The notes below the pieces were generated by a model that did no database searches, was not told where the DNA came from, and saw only the letters and a list, made by a program, of their open reading frames with translations. This document shows positions 1 to 11,379 of a stretch of DNA of 64,000 nucleotides, one piece after another; position 1 is the first letter of the stretch; each line of letters opens with the position of its first letter. This stretch comes from Solanum dulcamara. Lineage: Eukaryota; Streptophyta; Magnoliopsida; Solanales; Solanaceae. The translations under genes were made by a program, and so were the position numbers. The stretch spans positions 9,297,256 to 9,361,255 of the forward strand of contig NC_077248.1 in assembly GCF_947179165.1 (NCBI RefSeq), in the 5' to 3' direction.

Positions 1-220
1 CACAGTAGCCATTAAATTCGATAACACAAGGGCACAGTTGGGTAAAATTTGGATATACTCTACCCTCACCATATCTAGACCCTGCTTATGGACTAGTTAT
101 TTTTGTTGAGGGTAGCACCTGGATGTTCCTCCTTTGTCATATTCAAAACTTGTAATATGATTGTCTGTCCTGTAACACTATTGTCTATATTTAAGTTTTT
201 TCTTAGATCACTCATGTTAT
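1..220. repeat. Duplicated downstream flank of a GRAS gene (copy A)
   Basis: This stretch matches 10,194-10,487, the region just after the GRAS gene stop. It shares the start CACAGTAGCCATTAAATTCG, the block around GAGGGTAGCACCTGGATGTT and the end ACTCATGTTAT. The later copy has roughly 55 extra bases and scattered substitutions. The simplest reading is that the window starts about 200 bases past the stop codon of another, unseen GRAS gene copy, with a tandem spacing of about 10.2 kb. No coding sequence is seen here. Confidence 0.85.
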
Positions 221-451
221 CTGCAACACCTATTCTGTTTTTAATTGTCTAAATTTTTTCTAGGCGTGGAAAACAAATAGGAGTAATCGTTATTTCCGAA
301 GGAAAAACTCTCGTTTACCGCTGTCTTTTAGGTAGTGAAATTTATCTTTCTTTTCAGTAACTATTGAATCAAGGCTTTATTGGTAGAGAAAAAAAGAAGT
401 CAAGACCGAATGAGCAGTTGCCAAAAAATTAGGCAGTGTAGAATGAATGTC
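221..451. other. Noncoding AT-rich spacer
   Basis: No coding potential or recognisable repeat is seen. This sequence lies between the duplicated GRAS flank and the TIR element. It has no counterpart in copy B, where the Copia element abuts the flank directly. Confidence 0.6.
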
Positions 452-1653
452 GAGAAAATGCCATAAATAATCCCTTAAATATTGGAAGTGGGTCCAAAAT
501 AGTCCCTTAAGTATTTAAAAAGTTATCAAGTATTGGTCCTTTAATTATACACTTCTCGTTTTTAGTCTCTTAGATATATACTTATCGATTTTAGTATTTT
601 AATTATTTAAAAACTTATCAGGTTCGATTTCTATTTAATTTTTATACAAATAACTTAAGTTTATATTAACGAAATTCATGCCTCCATGATATTAAATGTT
701 TAGCCCATTTTTTTCAGTTTCCTCTTCCCACTACTTTTTCTTCAAAATATTCTTATGAACAGAACCTTAACCTCAATATAATGAAGCATATTACTGTTAT
801 TTGTGACTTGAATATGCTAAAATTTATTTTAAAAAAAAGTTATTATGCATTACGTGTGGGGGGAGATTTATTTATATTTAATAGAAACAAATTTGGTATA
901 ATGAGAATAAAATTAAAAGTTTTGTACTCACATATTTTGATTTCAAATTTTATACTCCAACGACTTTATTGAAGAGAATTTGTTTAATATTTTAGAAGTT
1001 GAAATTTATAACATTGTAGATTCGCAACTTTTTTTATAGATTTTTTAATTTTGAATTATATCGATTTTATTATTCTATTCATTTTATTTTACGTAGAGAA
1101 ATTTGAGTAATAAGATCAAATCTCTTATTTTTATTTTTTATGAAAAATAAAATTAAAACAATTCACGATGATTACCGTTATCTGCTAAAGAAGCAAATAT
1201 AATATTTAAGCATTAGCAATAATAATATGCTCATTTTATCCTCTATTGAATAAAATCAGGACTTATATCTTCTTTTCTCATTAATTTTATTCTGAATCGT
1301 TGAGGTTAGGGTTCTTTTCATGAGAATAATTTGAAGAAAATTAGCGGGAAGAGAGAAACAAATAAAAAAATAGGTTAAACAATTAATTTCACAAAGGCAT
1401 GAGTCCCATTAATATAAATCTAAGTTATTTGTATTAAAAAATAGACAAATATCAAACATGATAAGTTTTCAAATACTTAAAGAACTAAAACTAGTAAGTG
1501 TATAATTATTGGACTAAAACGATAATTATATAGTTATGGAACCAAACTTGATAATATTTTGAATAGATATAAAACTAAATCTAATAAACATATAGTTAAA
1601 GAACTATTTTAGACCTACTTCAATAATTCAGAGATTATTTATGACGTTTTCTC
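452..1653. mobile_element. Non-autonomous Mutator-like TIR element (1.2 kb)
   Basis: The element starts GAGAAAATGCCATAAATAAT and ends with the inverted counterpart, ATTTATGACGTTTTCTC. The two arms can be aligned by eye over roughly 300 bases; for example, the block around 475-530 pairs with 1,575-1,635. A perfect 10-base direct repeat, AATGAATGTC, flanks it at 442-451 and 1,654-1,663. Target duplications of 9-10 bases with long TIRs are typical of MULEs. There is no transposase gene: the only ORF (781-972) is AT-rich and unremarkable, so mobilisation would have needed an autonomous relative. The element is absent from copy B, although that region is deleted there, so its age relative to the duplication is open. 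Confidence 0.8.
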
Positions 1654-1663
1654 AATGAATGTC

Positions 1664-2136
1664 CAATATTTTGCGAATCAAGTCTTTATTTACGTTGGTA
1701 GACATGTCACAAGAAATTCAGTCCAAATTTCCTCGCAATTTTAGTAGGTGTTTGCAAATAAAAGTAGAATATAATATTTGAAAAAACAAAAAATTGTGAG
1801 TGGAAAAAATAATTCATCTGAAAACTATTCAAAATAACTTTTTCAAATTTGAAACTCCTCTTTAATTGTTATTTTTTAAAAATACTCAATATATGACAAA
1901 ACTTTCTTTTAAATAAAGGAATATTCATGTCCAAATGGGACCCTGTCTATTGTTTGGATCACGACCCCTTTGTTGACTAGAGTTATTGTTTGTTGAAAAA
2001 TAAACACATATTTTTATTTTAATATCTATATTAATTGGTATTTGTATTAATTGTTGAAAAATAATTTGATGAATAACTAATTATTGTAAAAAAACAAAAT
2101 ATTAAGGGATAATTTTAGATACTTCCTCTTACGTTT
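1664..2136. other. AT-rich spacer with duplicated right part
   Basis: No gene is seen. From about 2,027 to 2,136 the sequence is repeated at about 15,928-16,037 (for example TTAATTGGTATTTGTATTAA and TTAAGGGATAATTTTAGATA). This shows that the flank of the solo LTR, and not only the LTR itself, was duplicated. Confidence 0.7.
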
Positions 2137-5100
2137 TGTTGCGATTCATTTTATCGGGCCGTGCAGACACCTACTCTAACACCTAAGTAGGAGAACTCTC
2201 AATCTCATACACAGAAATATAATGCGGAAGTTTAAGAAACTACAATTAATGGTCCAAAAGACTTATGAAGTCGCAATATATTAAATATATAAAAAAATTC
2301 CAAGGTTTATAACAAGGAACAATTTAACACTCCCAAGGATACTAGTCTAAACAGGTAAAAAGCTTATAAAGATTCAATATATAATAAAATAATAACACAG
2401 CTCCCACCATAAGAAAGAAAGAGTAGAAGATGTTGGAGGATCAATCTCGTGTTCAACTAAGAAACATCACTGACCCTGCAATCAGACTATGTCAAGTGGT
2501 ATAGTAAGAGTAGTATCAGTACAAATAACACATACTGGTAGGCATCATCGGTCAACCTAATACCCACAGCATAATATAAAGAAATCTACAAAAAGAAAGC
2601 ATGCTCTTAAGGAAATACACTCGTCAAACCTTTATGCACAAACTCTTATAATTCTTATTAACCTCATTAAAGTCGTGCAAGTCTAACTCTTATCCCTTCT
2701 AGTTGGTTCACTGCTAACTCTAAATTAGATCAAGGCCCAGCCTTTTTATCATATAGATGAGTTTTTGAACTACGAGCTCACTAACTTCGTCTAACCAGTC
2801 TACAATCCTAAATTTTTTGCACCAACACCTATCTCTAGAATAATTAACATTTCACTTGCAGGAGAGCAACATTAAGGGGGATTAAATTTCCTCTTTTAAA
2901 TATATTGGCCCACTGTGTCGGGATCTAACCAGCTCTAGAGGCCTCGCCACAGCGGGATTCTTTATGCTAGGGAGGCCTGTCTGGAGACAGAATCTTCAAA
3001 TTCTCTCTTAATCCCTCTTTTTCACATGTACCAACAGGACACGATCAATATCTGGCTCAAAGTCACTGATCTTACTAAACAACACATCAAATGTTCTATA
3101 CGTGTTTACCCACGGCTTCATACCTACGATACAGACGCATCTAGCCACTATAACATAATTCGAACAGGCATATACAGAAGTACATTATCAATTTGCCATT
3201 TCAAGAGCAATATATAGTTTCATATGGTAAATCTCAAATACAACAGTTAACATGGTAACACCTAGACCTTCGGTCCTTTCATATCAATTATTACATAGGA
3301 AAGGCATGCTCAATTATAATCAGGTCAGTTTCCCTATCATAACCCATATAGTCAAGATCAATACATAGATGATAGTCACATAATGATTCTCTCATAGAAC
3401 CCATACATAATAATTAGTATATGTCGGAACGTGACACCCGATCCAATATCATAATCACAAACAGAATCACAGTCTGCAACAAATAGTTCATATACTTGCA
3501 ACAATCACTTAACATGTTCATTGCATGCAATTGATAACAAATAGTCATTTCATTAGTTTCATTCTATCTTTCCCTTCATTAATAATATTTCATCAAGTCT
3601 TTTTTATTCAAGGAAACACTTTTGGTGGAACAAGTTCAAATTATAGATTTCACGTTCTTAGAATTGTAGACCAATCACAACAATATATCAATCACACAAC
3701 CACAATAATTAAATGCATGGTAAACATCACAGCATTCTCAATCACTATTAAGAGTCTCTTTATGATATAGACTAAACCATAACCTACAGACACGTGTAAT
3801 CAAATAGGTTCATGGCATGAGATCTATCAACACTAAGTCATTCACATTCGTCATTTATTTCATGATTCACATTACTCAATTAATTCAAAGGAAATAATCA
3901 GTATGAACACACTTAATTATTTGTATAAATACATACTTCTATATACATCAATAGCCCATTATCCCCAAGTCTCAAGATCCCATTATGACCCAACTATTAT
4001 CTATGCTTAATCTAATAAGAATCATTGGCCTTCTAAATAGTTTCATCAAGGTTATCATTCAAATATTGGACCTTTATCACTAGTCACATCATAATCATGA
4101 CCCAACAATATGCATTCTCACTCTAAACAACAATTGACAATCATTTAACCATACAACCTTCAAGAAGGCAAGAAACCACCAGTCAATCTACATTATATTA
4201 AGTGTTGGAAACGAATTTATAGCTACTCAATTGAAAAAACCTACCCTACCTATACGCCAAGCAATTGTAAAAAGATTATAGCACGATCTCTGACTTTTGA
4301 AAGGAGAAACTATGGAGATGGGCTTGAAATCCATGGGTTGTAGCGTTCCTTGAGCTAGAATTTTCTTCTTCCCTTCTCTCCAAGCCTAGAGCAACTTTTG
4401 TGTAACACCCCTCAAAATTCTCCCTAAGATTCGGGCCTTCTTTGTATATATGTGGGGGCCATCATATTTATTTTGAAGTATGTGCTTGAGTTAAGGTGAG
4501 TCCCTGAGGAATTTAAGACCGTTGGGGGTGATGTGGGGTCATTGAGGACCCCTAGGACCGAGCTAAGTCCAAAAGATCCGTCGTGGTTAAGTTTAAGACG
4601 AGTTCATGTAAGGGTCGACTTTTAACGATCCTATCTTTTGAAAGACGTCAATCCGGGTGGACCACGACTTATCAAATTAAAGGTCGTCGAGTCTTCTTTC
4701 CAACGCCACCAAGAAAGTAAATTTTAGAGTTCGGAGTCAAAAGATATGACGATCCGAAGATGAACTAGCATGACAAGAATTTCATTTTTGGCCTGGATTG
4801 CAACTGCTGGGGAAATGGCCTTGGAGCTGTAAGGGCGCGACGCGCCACTATCGCGCCATAAACATGCCTCAGTAGTTTGGTCCTTGGCACGACGCGCCAC
4901 TAAAAGTTGTGTAGGTTTTAAGCGTAATTGGCCTTGGCGCTGTAAGGGCGCGACGCGCCACTATCACGCCAAGGGCGTTTTAATCCTATTTTTGGAACTT
5001 TTGAGGAGGGGCAATTTGGGAACTTACCCAAATTATATATATGTAACCCTTGGTCTTTTGGGAACCCATTTGGCAGCCCCCACTCTCTCTCTAAAAAGCC

Positions 5101-7256
5101 CTAGGAGCTTTTCTCTCTCTCTTCTTCATCTTCTCCATTTCCAACAAAAAGAGTCCAAGAGCTTCAAGATTTGAGTCCCCCATTGAAGACCCAACATCAA
5201 GGTTTCTTCAAAGTCTTCAAATAAGGTATGTAAGGCTATCCAAAACATGGGCTAAGTTCACCCATGTGCCCTATTCTTGCTTGAGGTTAGATATTCATGA
5301 ACAATAGAGTTCTTGGTATGGTGTGTGTCTATATGAACTTTGTCTCCTATTTATATAATGCTATATGTGTTGATGTTGTTGAGCCAAGAAGTCCTTAAAT
5401 TCCTTCATGATTAGTATGAATTGATGGAGATGAATTGTTGTTATGTTTTGTTGACCTCTTTAGCCATGTGAATATATTGTTTAAGTCAATTTCCTTAAAT
5501 GCGCTATTCTATTTGAATGGTTGAGTTGAAGTCATAGAGTTGTGTTAAATCTTGAGGAGACGTCATAAATGTTCATATAGAGGAGGCTTGATTGAGTTGA
5601 TATGAGGAAGGAATTGGCAAGTGGACAAGGTCCTAAATGAGACTTGTCATTGTGCCTCAATTGAATTGCAAATGAGAACTAAGTTGATGAGGTGGTATTG
5701 TACCACATGAAACTAGCCGTGAGGGCTTGTTTGAGATGATTCGAGGAGTCTTATGAGCATAGAGTCATGGGAGAAGTATCGAGCACCGAAGCGGGTGAGA
5801 GTATAGTCCATACTCGAACCCAAAAAACTACGCCGCCAACATAGGTAGGGATGAAACCGTTAAAGTCGGATGCTTCCCGAGGGATTTGGAACCGTTAAAG
5901 TTGGATGCTTCCCGTGGGATCGAACCGTTAAAGTCGGATGTTTCCCATTTGTATTGTCCTGAAATGATAGGACTTGACTAATCGATAATGCTCATGATTA
6001 GAGAGGTGTTCATACCCTGGCAAGGTATGGACGGTCGTGGCAACAATGTCGGATTGTTGTACTATCACCGGCTCATAGGTGATGGTTGTCGGTTAAGAGA
6101 AACTCCCATTTAGGCTTCGTTAGTGCTCTGAGTCAATTGAGTTAAGTGGCTTATGAGTTAGTCCTGTCTAAACTATTCTTGTTGGACTTAGGACATTGAG
6201 TGAGTTGTGATGTATACATGTATGAGTTGAGGTCGTGAGTTGATATTGATGTTTTCTTAATGTGGTTTTATCCGGCCATTTTACATACTCGTACATTTCA
6301 TGTACTGATGCCATTTGGCCTGCATCATTTCATGATGCAGAGACAGGTACTAGAGATCATCAACCGGTGCTCCGTTGAAGATCCACATACACTTCCAGCC
6401 AGTCGGTGAGTTCTCCTAGTTCTCGGAGGATATTGGGCCTTCTCGTACAGTTTTGTTGTCTCTTCTTTTATTTAGATTGTTGGTAGCCATAGGCTTGTCA
6501 TTGACACCTTTTTGATTTGAATAGAGGCTTCATAGACTGGAGTGTGGGGAGGATTAAACTGTTATCTTGAGGAGTCTTAACTTACTATTCTTGTTGGGTT
6601 GTAAATGTTTAGCCTTCGGCCCTTATAGTATGAAAAGTATTTCACTAATTGAGTTCCGCTAAGAGAATGTGAATGAACGAATGAGCGACTGGACCAGGTG
6701 GTTCGCTCGGAGGTCGAAAATGGCCTTCGGATGCCGGTTACGTCTAGGGTACCCTTCCGGGGCGTGACATTTTGGGAGGTTTCTAGGGTAACCAACATCT
6801 ATTAAGGCACTTAAGGAAATAAGGAGATAATAAAAATACGCCACTTTCTGAATATGTCCCGTCGAATCTCGCTCTGGCGGCCTAATCCCGCCACAGCGGC
6901 GTAGCACTGATAGTGCTCGGTAAAATGGGCATGACTTTTTACTCAAACTCCAAATGAGGCAAACTCGGTGGCGTTGGAAAGAAAACCCATAGACCTTTAA
7001 TTTGATAGGTCATGGGCAACCTAATTCATTATAGGCTGAGAGGTATGGTCATTTGAAGTTGACCCTAGTTTAAACTCAAGTCCGAAATTAAATCAGAAAA
7101 ACACTTTCAACTTAACTTTGAGATGGGAGCATTGTACGATCTTAATTCACAACTAATGCACTCACATACCAAGGAATTAATCATAATCTTATGACGAATG
7201 AGATTCGTATATTTTTATCACAGATATTTTTAGTAATGACGGGTTAGATCGTTACA
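2137..7256. mobile_element. Solo LTR, copy A, split by a second solo LTR
   Basis: The element begins TGTTGCGATTC and ends GATCGTTACA, and is flanked by the 5-base duplication CGTTT (2,132-2,136 and 7,257-7,261). Removing the nested insertion at 4,401-6,769 leaves about 2.75 kb with no gag, pol, PBS or second LTR, as expected for a solo LTR left by unequal recombination. The ORFs at 3,026-3,217 and 3,525-3,770 resemble no protein I know. The same LTR with the same left flank occurs in copy B from 16,038, so insertion came before the segmental duplication. Orientation is unknown. Confidence 0.82.
4401..6769. mobile_element. Nested solo LTR of a gypsy-type element
   Basis: The LTR starts TGTAACACCCCTC and ends CTTCCGGGGCGTGACA, and is flanked by the direct repeat TTTTG (4,396-4,400 and 6,770-6,774). 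A TGTAACACCCC start and a G-rich end before GTGACA are common in plant Tekay/Del-type gypsy LTRs; that family assignment is from memory. It is 2,369 bases, noncoding, and contains short internal repeats such as GCGCGACGCGCCACTATC (about 4,836 and 4,948) and AACCGTTAAAG (about 5,855-5,935). It sits inside the older solo LTR and is missing from the equivalent part of copy B that is visible. ORFs within it (4,884-5,174 and 6,577-6,946) are considered chance. Confidence 0.8.
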
Positions 7257-8392
7257 CGTTTGACTTTATAACATTGACTTCCTCTTACATTTGACTTTAT
7301 TTTTTTATTATTTTTTTCATTTTATTCGAAAATCAAAGTGTGGACATAAAATTTTCAAATACAACTTCAAATTGTATTTGTAATTTGAATAACAATGAAA
7401 ACTTTATTTTCATTTTCACTTTGTTTACTTTTATAATTTTTAAAAAATATAAAATAACCCTATTTAAATTCTATTTTATGTTTAAATCATATATCATGTT
7501 TTCTTAAAAATACATTCAAAATCTAAACATTTATTGTAAAAAGTATGGTCAACTCAGCTGCGATTTTAAATTTTTTAAATAAAGTTTAAAAAAATAATGG
7601 TCAAACGACCACTAAAAATCTGACATATTGTTTCTTTTTCTAGATAAGAGAAATACAAATAAATTAAAATTAAATCAACTTTCCCAACGAACTTTTAAAC
7701 ACCACCAACAACAAACAACTCTTATCTTTTCAATCTTATACAAATAAATACATTTTTTGTAAAAAGCTTTAATCTTATATGTGCTTTGCGAAAGATCTGA
7801 CCTGTTTCCTTCATGTTTGAAGGAAGTGTTGCCGGAAAATATTGGATCACCAAAATAATCAAGCCACCGAAGAAAATGATTGGGTGATACAAATAATAAT
7901 ATACAATTATAAAATACACGATTCCTTTTTCTTTTTTTCTACTTGGAATGAGTCTCTCTCTAGAGATTGTGTGTTACTTGTGTTTAGTAATTTAATTGTA
8001 ATGTTGTCCATAAAGAATTTGCAAAAATAATTAATTTGGATAGGATTAACTAACTTGACGTGTTTTTTAATATAGAAAAGAGATAGATTTGTCAAATTGT
8101 ATTTTATTTACATTGATGAAATATAGACTAAAAGAATTGTTATAAAAAAAAAAGGAATGTTGGGGTAATATTGTAGAAAAGTTAGTGTGATAAAATCAAA
8201 CGTAAAGGGAGATCTTCAAAATTATTTCAATTATTAAATAAAAATTTAAAAGTAATCTGCAAGAATAAATATTTATTTTTAGGATAAGAACAAATAAAAA
8301 TTGAGTTTAAAGGAGTGTAATCGATCTTTACACGTATGAAATGAATGCGAAATCTCTCCGAAATGACCAAAAAGAAAAGAATACATAAAAAA
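7257..8392 (+). promoter_or_regulatory. Upstream region of the GRAS gene
   Basis: This AT-rich noncoding stretch of about 1.1 kb lies between the solo LTR and the GRAS start. A TATA-like string, TATAAAATA, occurs at 7,908-7,916. That is some 560 bases from the ATG, so it would imply a long or intron-containing leader; it is not strong evidence. Overlapping small ORFs (7,722-8,095) on both strands look like chance. Confidence 0.4.
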
Positions 8393-8416
8393 TGTTGACT
8401 ATGTCACGAGTCAACA
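8393..8416. promoter_or_regulatory. Inverted pair of W-box-like sites
   Basis: A perfect 8-base inverted repeat, TGTTGACT and AGTCAACA, is separated by the 8 bases ATGTCACG. It ends about 60 bases before the GRAS start codon. Each arm contains TTGAC in opposite orientation, the core of the W-box recognised by WRKY factors. Depending on the transcription start, the repeat could be a protein site in DNA or a small hairpin in the leader. The function is inferred from sequence only. Confidence 0.5.
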
Positions 8417-8477
8417 CTTTAGTTGTTTTAGGGAAGAAGGAAGGTAATAACTCCAGCAATTTATCAACAACCAAAAA

Positions 8478-9995
8478 ATGAGTTCAGGAGAGATGTCCAT
8501 GGATACAGTTATGGAAGATGAAGATTCCTTTGTTTCTAATACAAATGCAGTCATCTACGCTGCTTCTGATATTTCAGGCTGGACCCACAGTTTGATCTCA
8601 GATAACAATATTACTAATTCATCGTCTTCTACTAGTGTAGACGACCGCCACCACCACCAGCAGATTTCTACTGCTGCCGGTGGTGACGGTGATTCAATGA
8701 ATGTATCATCAAGTGCATCTTCCAGCTGGTTCAAGAATAATAAGGAAATTGATGATCAGCGACAGATTAGGATATTTAATGTTGATTTCAGGGCACTTTC
8801 CAATAGATCTTATTTTCGTAGCCCTTTATTGGCGGATACTGGTCGGACAGTGAACGAAGAAAGTAGAGTTAGGCTTGTGAATACGTTGATGGCTTGTGCC
8901 AAGGCGATCCAAGAGAACAACCTAAGTCTAGCGGATGTACTAATCAGTGAACTAAGGAGATTTACAGTTTCACAAATTGGAGGAGCAATGAAGAAAGAGG
9001 CCACTTATTTTGCAGAAGCTTTTTATCAGAAGATTTACAGAACGAATCCACAAGATTTTGTTGAATCATCCTATTCCAAGGAAAAACTCTTACATATAAG
9101 CTTCTACGGCAGCTGCCCCTTACTCAAATTCGCCCACTTCACTGCCAATCTATCCATTTTGGAGGCCTTCGCCGATTCCAAGAGAATACATGTAATTGAT
9201 TTCAGCTTGAATCAAGGTCTGCAATGGTCGGCACTTCTGCAGGCTCTCACTTTGCGTCCTGGCGGTCCCCCTGCTTTTCGGCTCACAGGAATTGGTGGCC
9301 ACTCCCAGCCTGATGACAGTAGCGATGCCTTAGAGGAAGTTGGTTTTAAGCTCGCCCAATTTGCAGAGTCAATTGGTGTAGAATTTGAATTCCAAGGATT
9401 CATGGCCCATACTTTAGCTGATCTTGAAGCACCAATGCTGAATATTAGACCCAGTAATGTGGAAGCAGTGGCTGTGAACTCTGTTTTCAAGCTTCACCGC
9501 CTGTTTTCCATTCCAGGATCAATTGAGAAAGTGCTGGATTTAATAAAACAAATAGAGCCGAAGATTGTGACCATCGCCGAACGAGAAGTGAATCACAATG
9601 AGAGTGTCTTTATGAACAGAATTAACGAAGCATGGCATCACTATGCAACAATATTTGATATACTGGAGAACTCAGACTTGATTAATCCCAATACTCTAGA
9701 CTTGGAGATGGCGGAGCAGTCCCTAGGGCGGGAGATCTATAATTTGGTGGCTTGCGAAGGGACTAAGCGAGTTGTGAGACACGAGACGTTGGGTCAATGG
9801 CGAGTGAGGTTTAACTCTGCAAGGTTCAACCTGGTTCCCCTGAGTTCAAATACGTACAGACAGGCAGACATGTTATTGGCCTTGTTCATAAACGGAAAGA
9901 TATACAGAGTAGAAGAAAAGGATGGGTATCTTATGTTGAGTTGGCATAGTCGCCCGCTCATCACCATATCTGCTTGGCGCGGCTATGTCGCCTAG
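8478..9995 (+). CDS. DELLA-subfamily GRAS protein lacking the DELLA motif
   Basis: The gene is an intronless 505-residue ORF, slightly shorter than typical DELLAs (about 530-590). The GRAS domain fills residues 129-501: LHRI with RVRLVNTLMACAKAIQ (130-145), VHIID core IHVIDFSLNQGLQWSALL (237-254), then LTGIG, LHRII, PFYRE, the DELLA-type signature RVVRHETL (431-438), and SAW ending WHSRPLITISAWR (489-501). These match GAI/RGA/PROCERA proteins best. DELLAs are nuclear repressors of gibberellin responses that are degraded after GID1 binds their N-terminal DELLA and TVHYNP motifs. Here DELLA and LExLE are absent, and only a weak trace of the second motif remains (AVIYAASDISGW, 24-35), followed by a Ser/His-rich stretch. 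It may therefore act without gibberellin control, as proposed for rice SLRL1; this is inference. The first ATG follows ACCAAAAA, a reasonable plant context. A retrogene or decaying duplicate is possible, but the frame is fully open. Confidence 0.92.
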   Translation: MSSGEMSMDTVMEDEDSFVSNTNAVIYAASDISGWTHSLISDNNITNSSSSTSVDDRHHHQQISTAAGGDGDSMNVSSSASSSWFKNNKEIDDQRQIRIFNVDFRALSNRSYFRSPLLADTGRTVNEESRVRLVNTLMACAKAIQENNLSLADVLISELRRFTVSQIGGAMKKEATYFAEAFYQKIYRTNPQDFVESSYSKEKLLHISFYGSCPLLKFAHFTANLSILEAFADSKRIHVIDFSLNQGLQWSALLQALTLRPGGPPAFRLTGIGGHSQPDDSSDALEEVGFKLAQFAESIGVEFEFQGFMAHTLADLEAPMLNIRPSNVEAVAVNSVFKLHRLFSIPGSIEKVLDLIKQIEPKIVTIAEREVNHNESVFMNRINEAWHHYATIFDILENSDLINPNTLDLEMAEQSLGREIYNLVACEGTKRVVRHETLGQWRVRFNSARFNLVPLSSNTYRQADMLLALFINGKIYRVEEKDGYLMLSWHSRPLITISAWRGYVA

Positions 9996-10481
9996 TCTAG
10001 GGAGTCAGTCAATGGGTGAGGTTGCTCAACACCCGTCCTGGAAAAGCTTGACACTCTGAGGAGGTTGCTCTGCAGCTCTCCTGCTTTTATATGCTTCTTT
10101 AAATGTTTACAGGTATATGTATCAGACAATCCAAATTGATAACCTTTGTAAGATTGCTCTTTTCTTCGACCTCACTGTTGTTGAGAGGATCTCCACAGTA
10201 GCCATTAAATTCGATAACGCGATGGGCACAAAAAAGGAAAAAGAGACGGTGAGCGAAAAGCTTTTGTTGTAGCTGATCTAGAAACATTAATAACCGATGA
10301 GTAAGATTTGGATATACTCTACTCTACTCTAGCCATACCTACACTTGTTATGGGATTAGACTTGTTATTTTTGTTGAGGGTAGCACCTGGATGTTACTCC
10401 TTTATGTCATATTCAAAACTTGTAATATGATTGTGCATGTAACACTATTTTCTATATTTAAGTTTTTTCTTAGATCACTCA
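9996..10481 (+). other. Downstream region of the GRAS gene
   Basis: This is the noncoding 3' flank. From 10,194 it is the second copy of the sequence at 1-220. It ends where the Copia LTR begins. I could not place a polyadenylation signal with confidence. The minus-strand ORF at 10,099-10,287 is judged chance. Confidence 0.6.
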
Positions 10482-10606
10482 TGTTATTTTCATTGTAAAT
10501 CTTGGCTATTTTATAGCCATGAGAAAAAGGATAATTAGTTGGCAACTTGCTTAGTGGAACATCCACTTTGGCCAACTTTCATCCATTTTGGCCAACTTTC
10601 AAAACA
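10482..10606 (-). repeat. Copia 3' LTR, truncated
   Basis: It matches the right LTR from TTTCATTGTAAATCTTGGC to TTTCAAAACA but lacks about 80 bases present at 15,724-15,804. The junction with host DNA falls at TGTTAT, a string that is both the start of the full LTR and part of the host sequence (215-220), which suggests loss through short shared sequence. Confidence 0.75.
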
Positions 10607-10878
10607 CTCCCCCTGGATGTCCATGTGTAATAAAAAAAACTTTACAACAAACAATATACATAGTTATCCTGAACACTCATAGATGTTGTGTCTCGTTAAA
10701 ACCTTACTAGAAAAAACTAGTGGAAAAAAGCCTAGTGATGAAAAAAAAGTACATACATCTGGTAATACGTCTTGATTGCTGCCTCATTAAAAACCTTACC
10801 AGGAAAAACTCAGTGGGACAAAACCTTGGTTAATAAAAAAAGAGTACAACGCGTATTTTACTCCCCTTTATGAAAACT

Positions 10879-11262
10879 TCATTTGATATTTTGGAGACGA
10901 CGCATTCCAATTTTGTATCTCATTTTCTCAAAAGTTGAAGTTGGCAATGCCTTGGTAAACATATTTGCTAAATTATCACTTGAACTAACTTGTTGGACAT
11001 CTATTTCACCCTTTTTTTGAAGATCATGAGTAAAAAAGAATTTTGGTGAAATATGTTTTGTTCTATCTCCTTTGATGTATCCTCCCTTCAGTTGAACTAC
11101 ACATGCAGCATTGTCTTCATACAATATTGTTGGAACGTCTATTTTCAAAGAAAGGTCACATGTTTCTTGAATGTATTGAGTTATTGATCTTAACCAAACG
11201 CATTCTCGACTTTCTTCATGGATGACTATTATTTCTGCATGATTTGAGGAAGTGGAAACCAT
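10879..11262 (-). pseudogene. Copia RNase H fragment
   Basis: This 127-residue open stretch holds the copia RNase H signature. It has SSNHAEIIVIHEESRECVWL (the family has an acidic residue after STxxAEY), then LYEDNAACVVQLKGGYIKG, TKHISPKFF and the C-terminal SSDNLANMFTKALP. The activity would remove RNA from the RNA-DNA hybrid in reverse transcription. It ends about 270 bases from the polypurine tract, as expected for the last domain. The upstream part is separated by breaks, so this is a remnant and not a working gene. Confidence 0.88.
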
Positions 11263-11379
11263 AGTTTGCTTTGCTCAACGCCATGATATAGTTGTACCAC
11301 CACATGTAAATAAATAGTATGTATGCAATCGACCTTTGTAGGGATCAGACAAATATCTTGCATCTGCGTAACCAATTAA

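Noticed and set aside
781..972. ORF of 63 residues in the TIR element
   Set aside because: AT-rich, no transposase motif, and no support beyond being open.
4884..5174. ORF of 96 residues in the nested solo LTR
   Set aside because: No domain; it lies wholly inside a transposon LTR.
7722..8095. Overlapping small ORFs on both strands upstream of the GRAS gene
   Set aside because: Phe/Tyr/Lys-rich chance ORFs in AT-rich upstream DNA.
9212..9490. Minus-strand ORF inside the GRAS gene (also 8,810-9,004)
   Set aside because: Shadow of the well-supported plus-strand GRAS frame.
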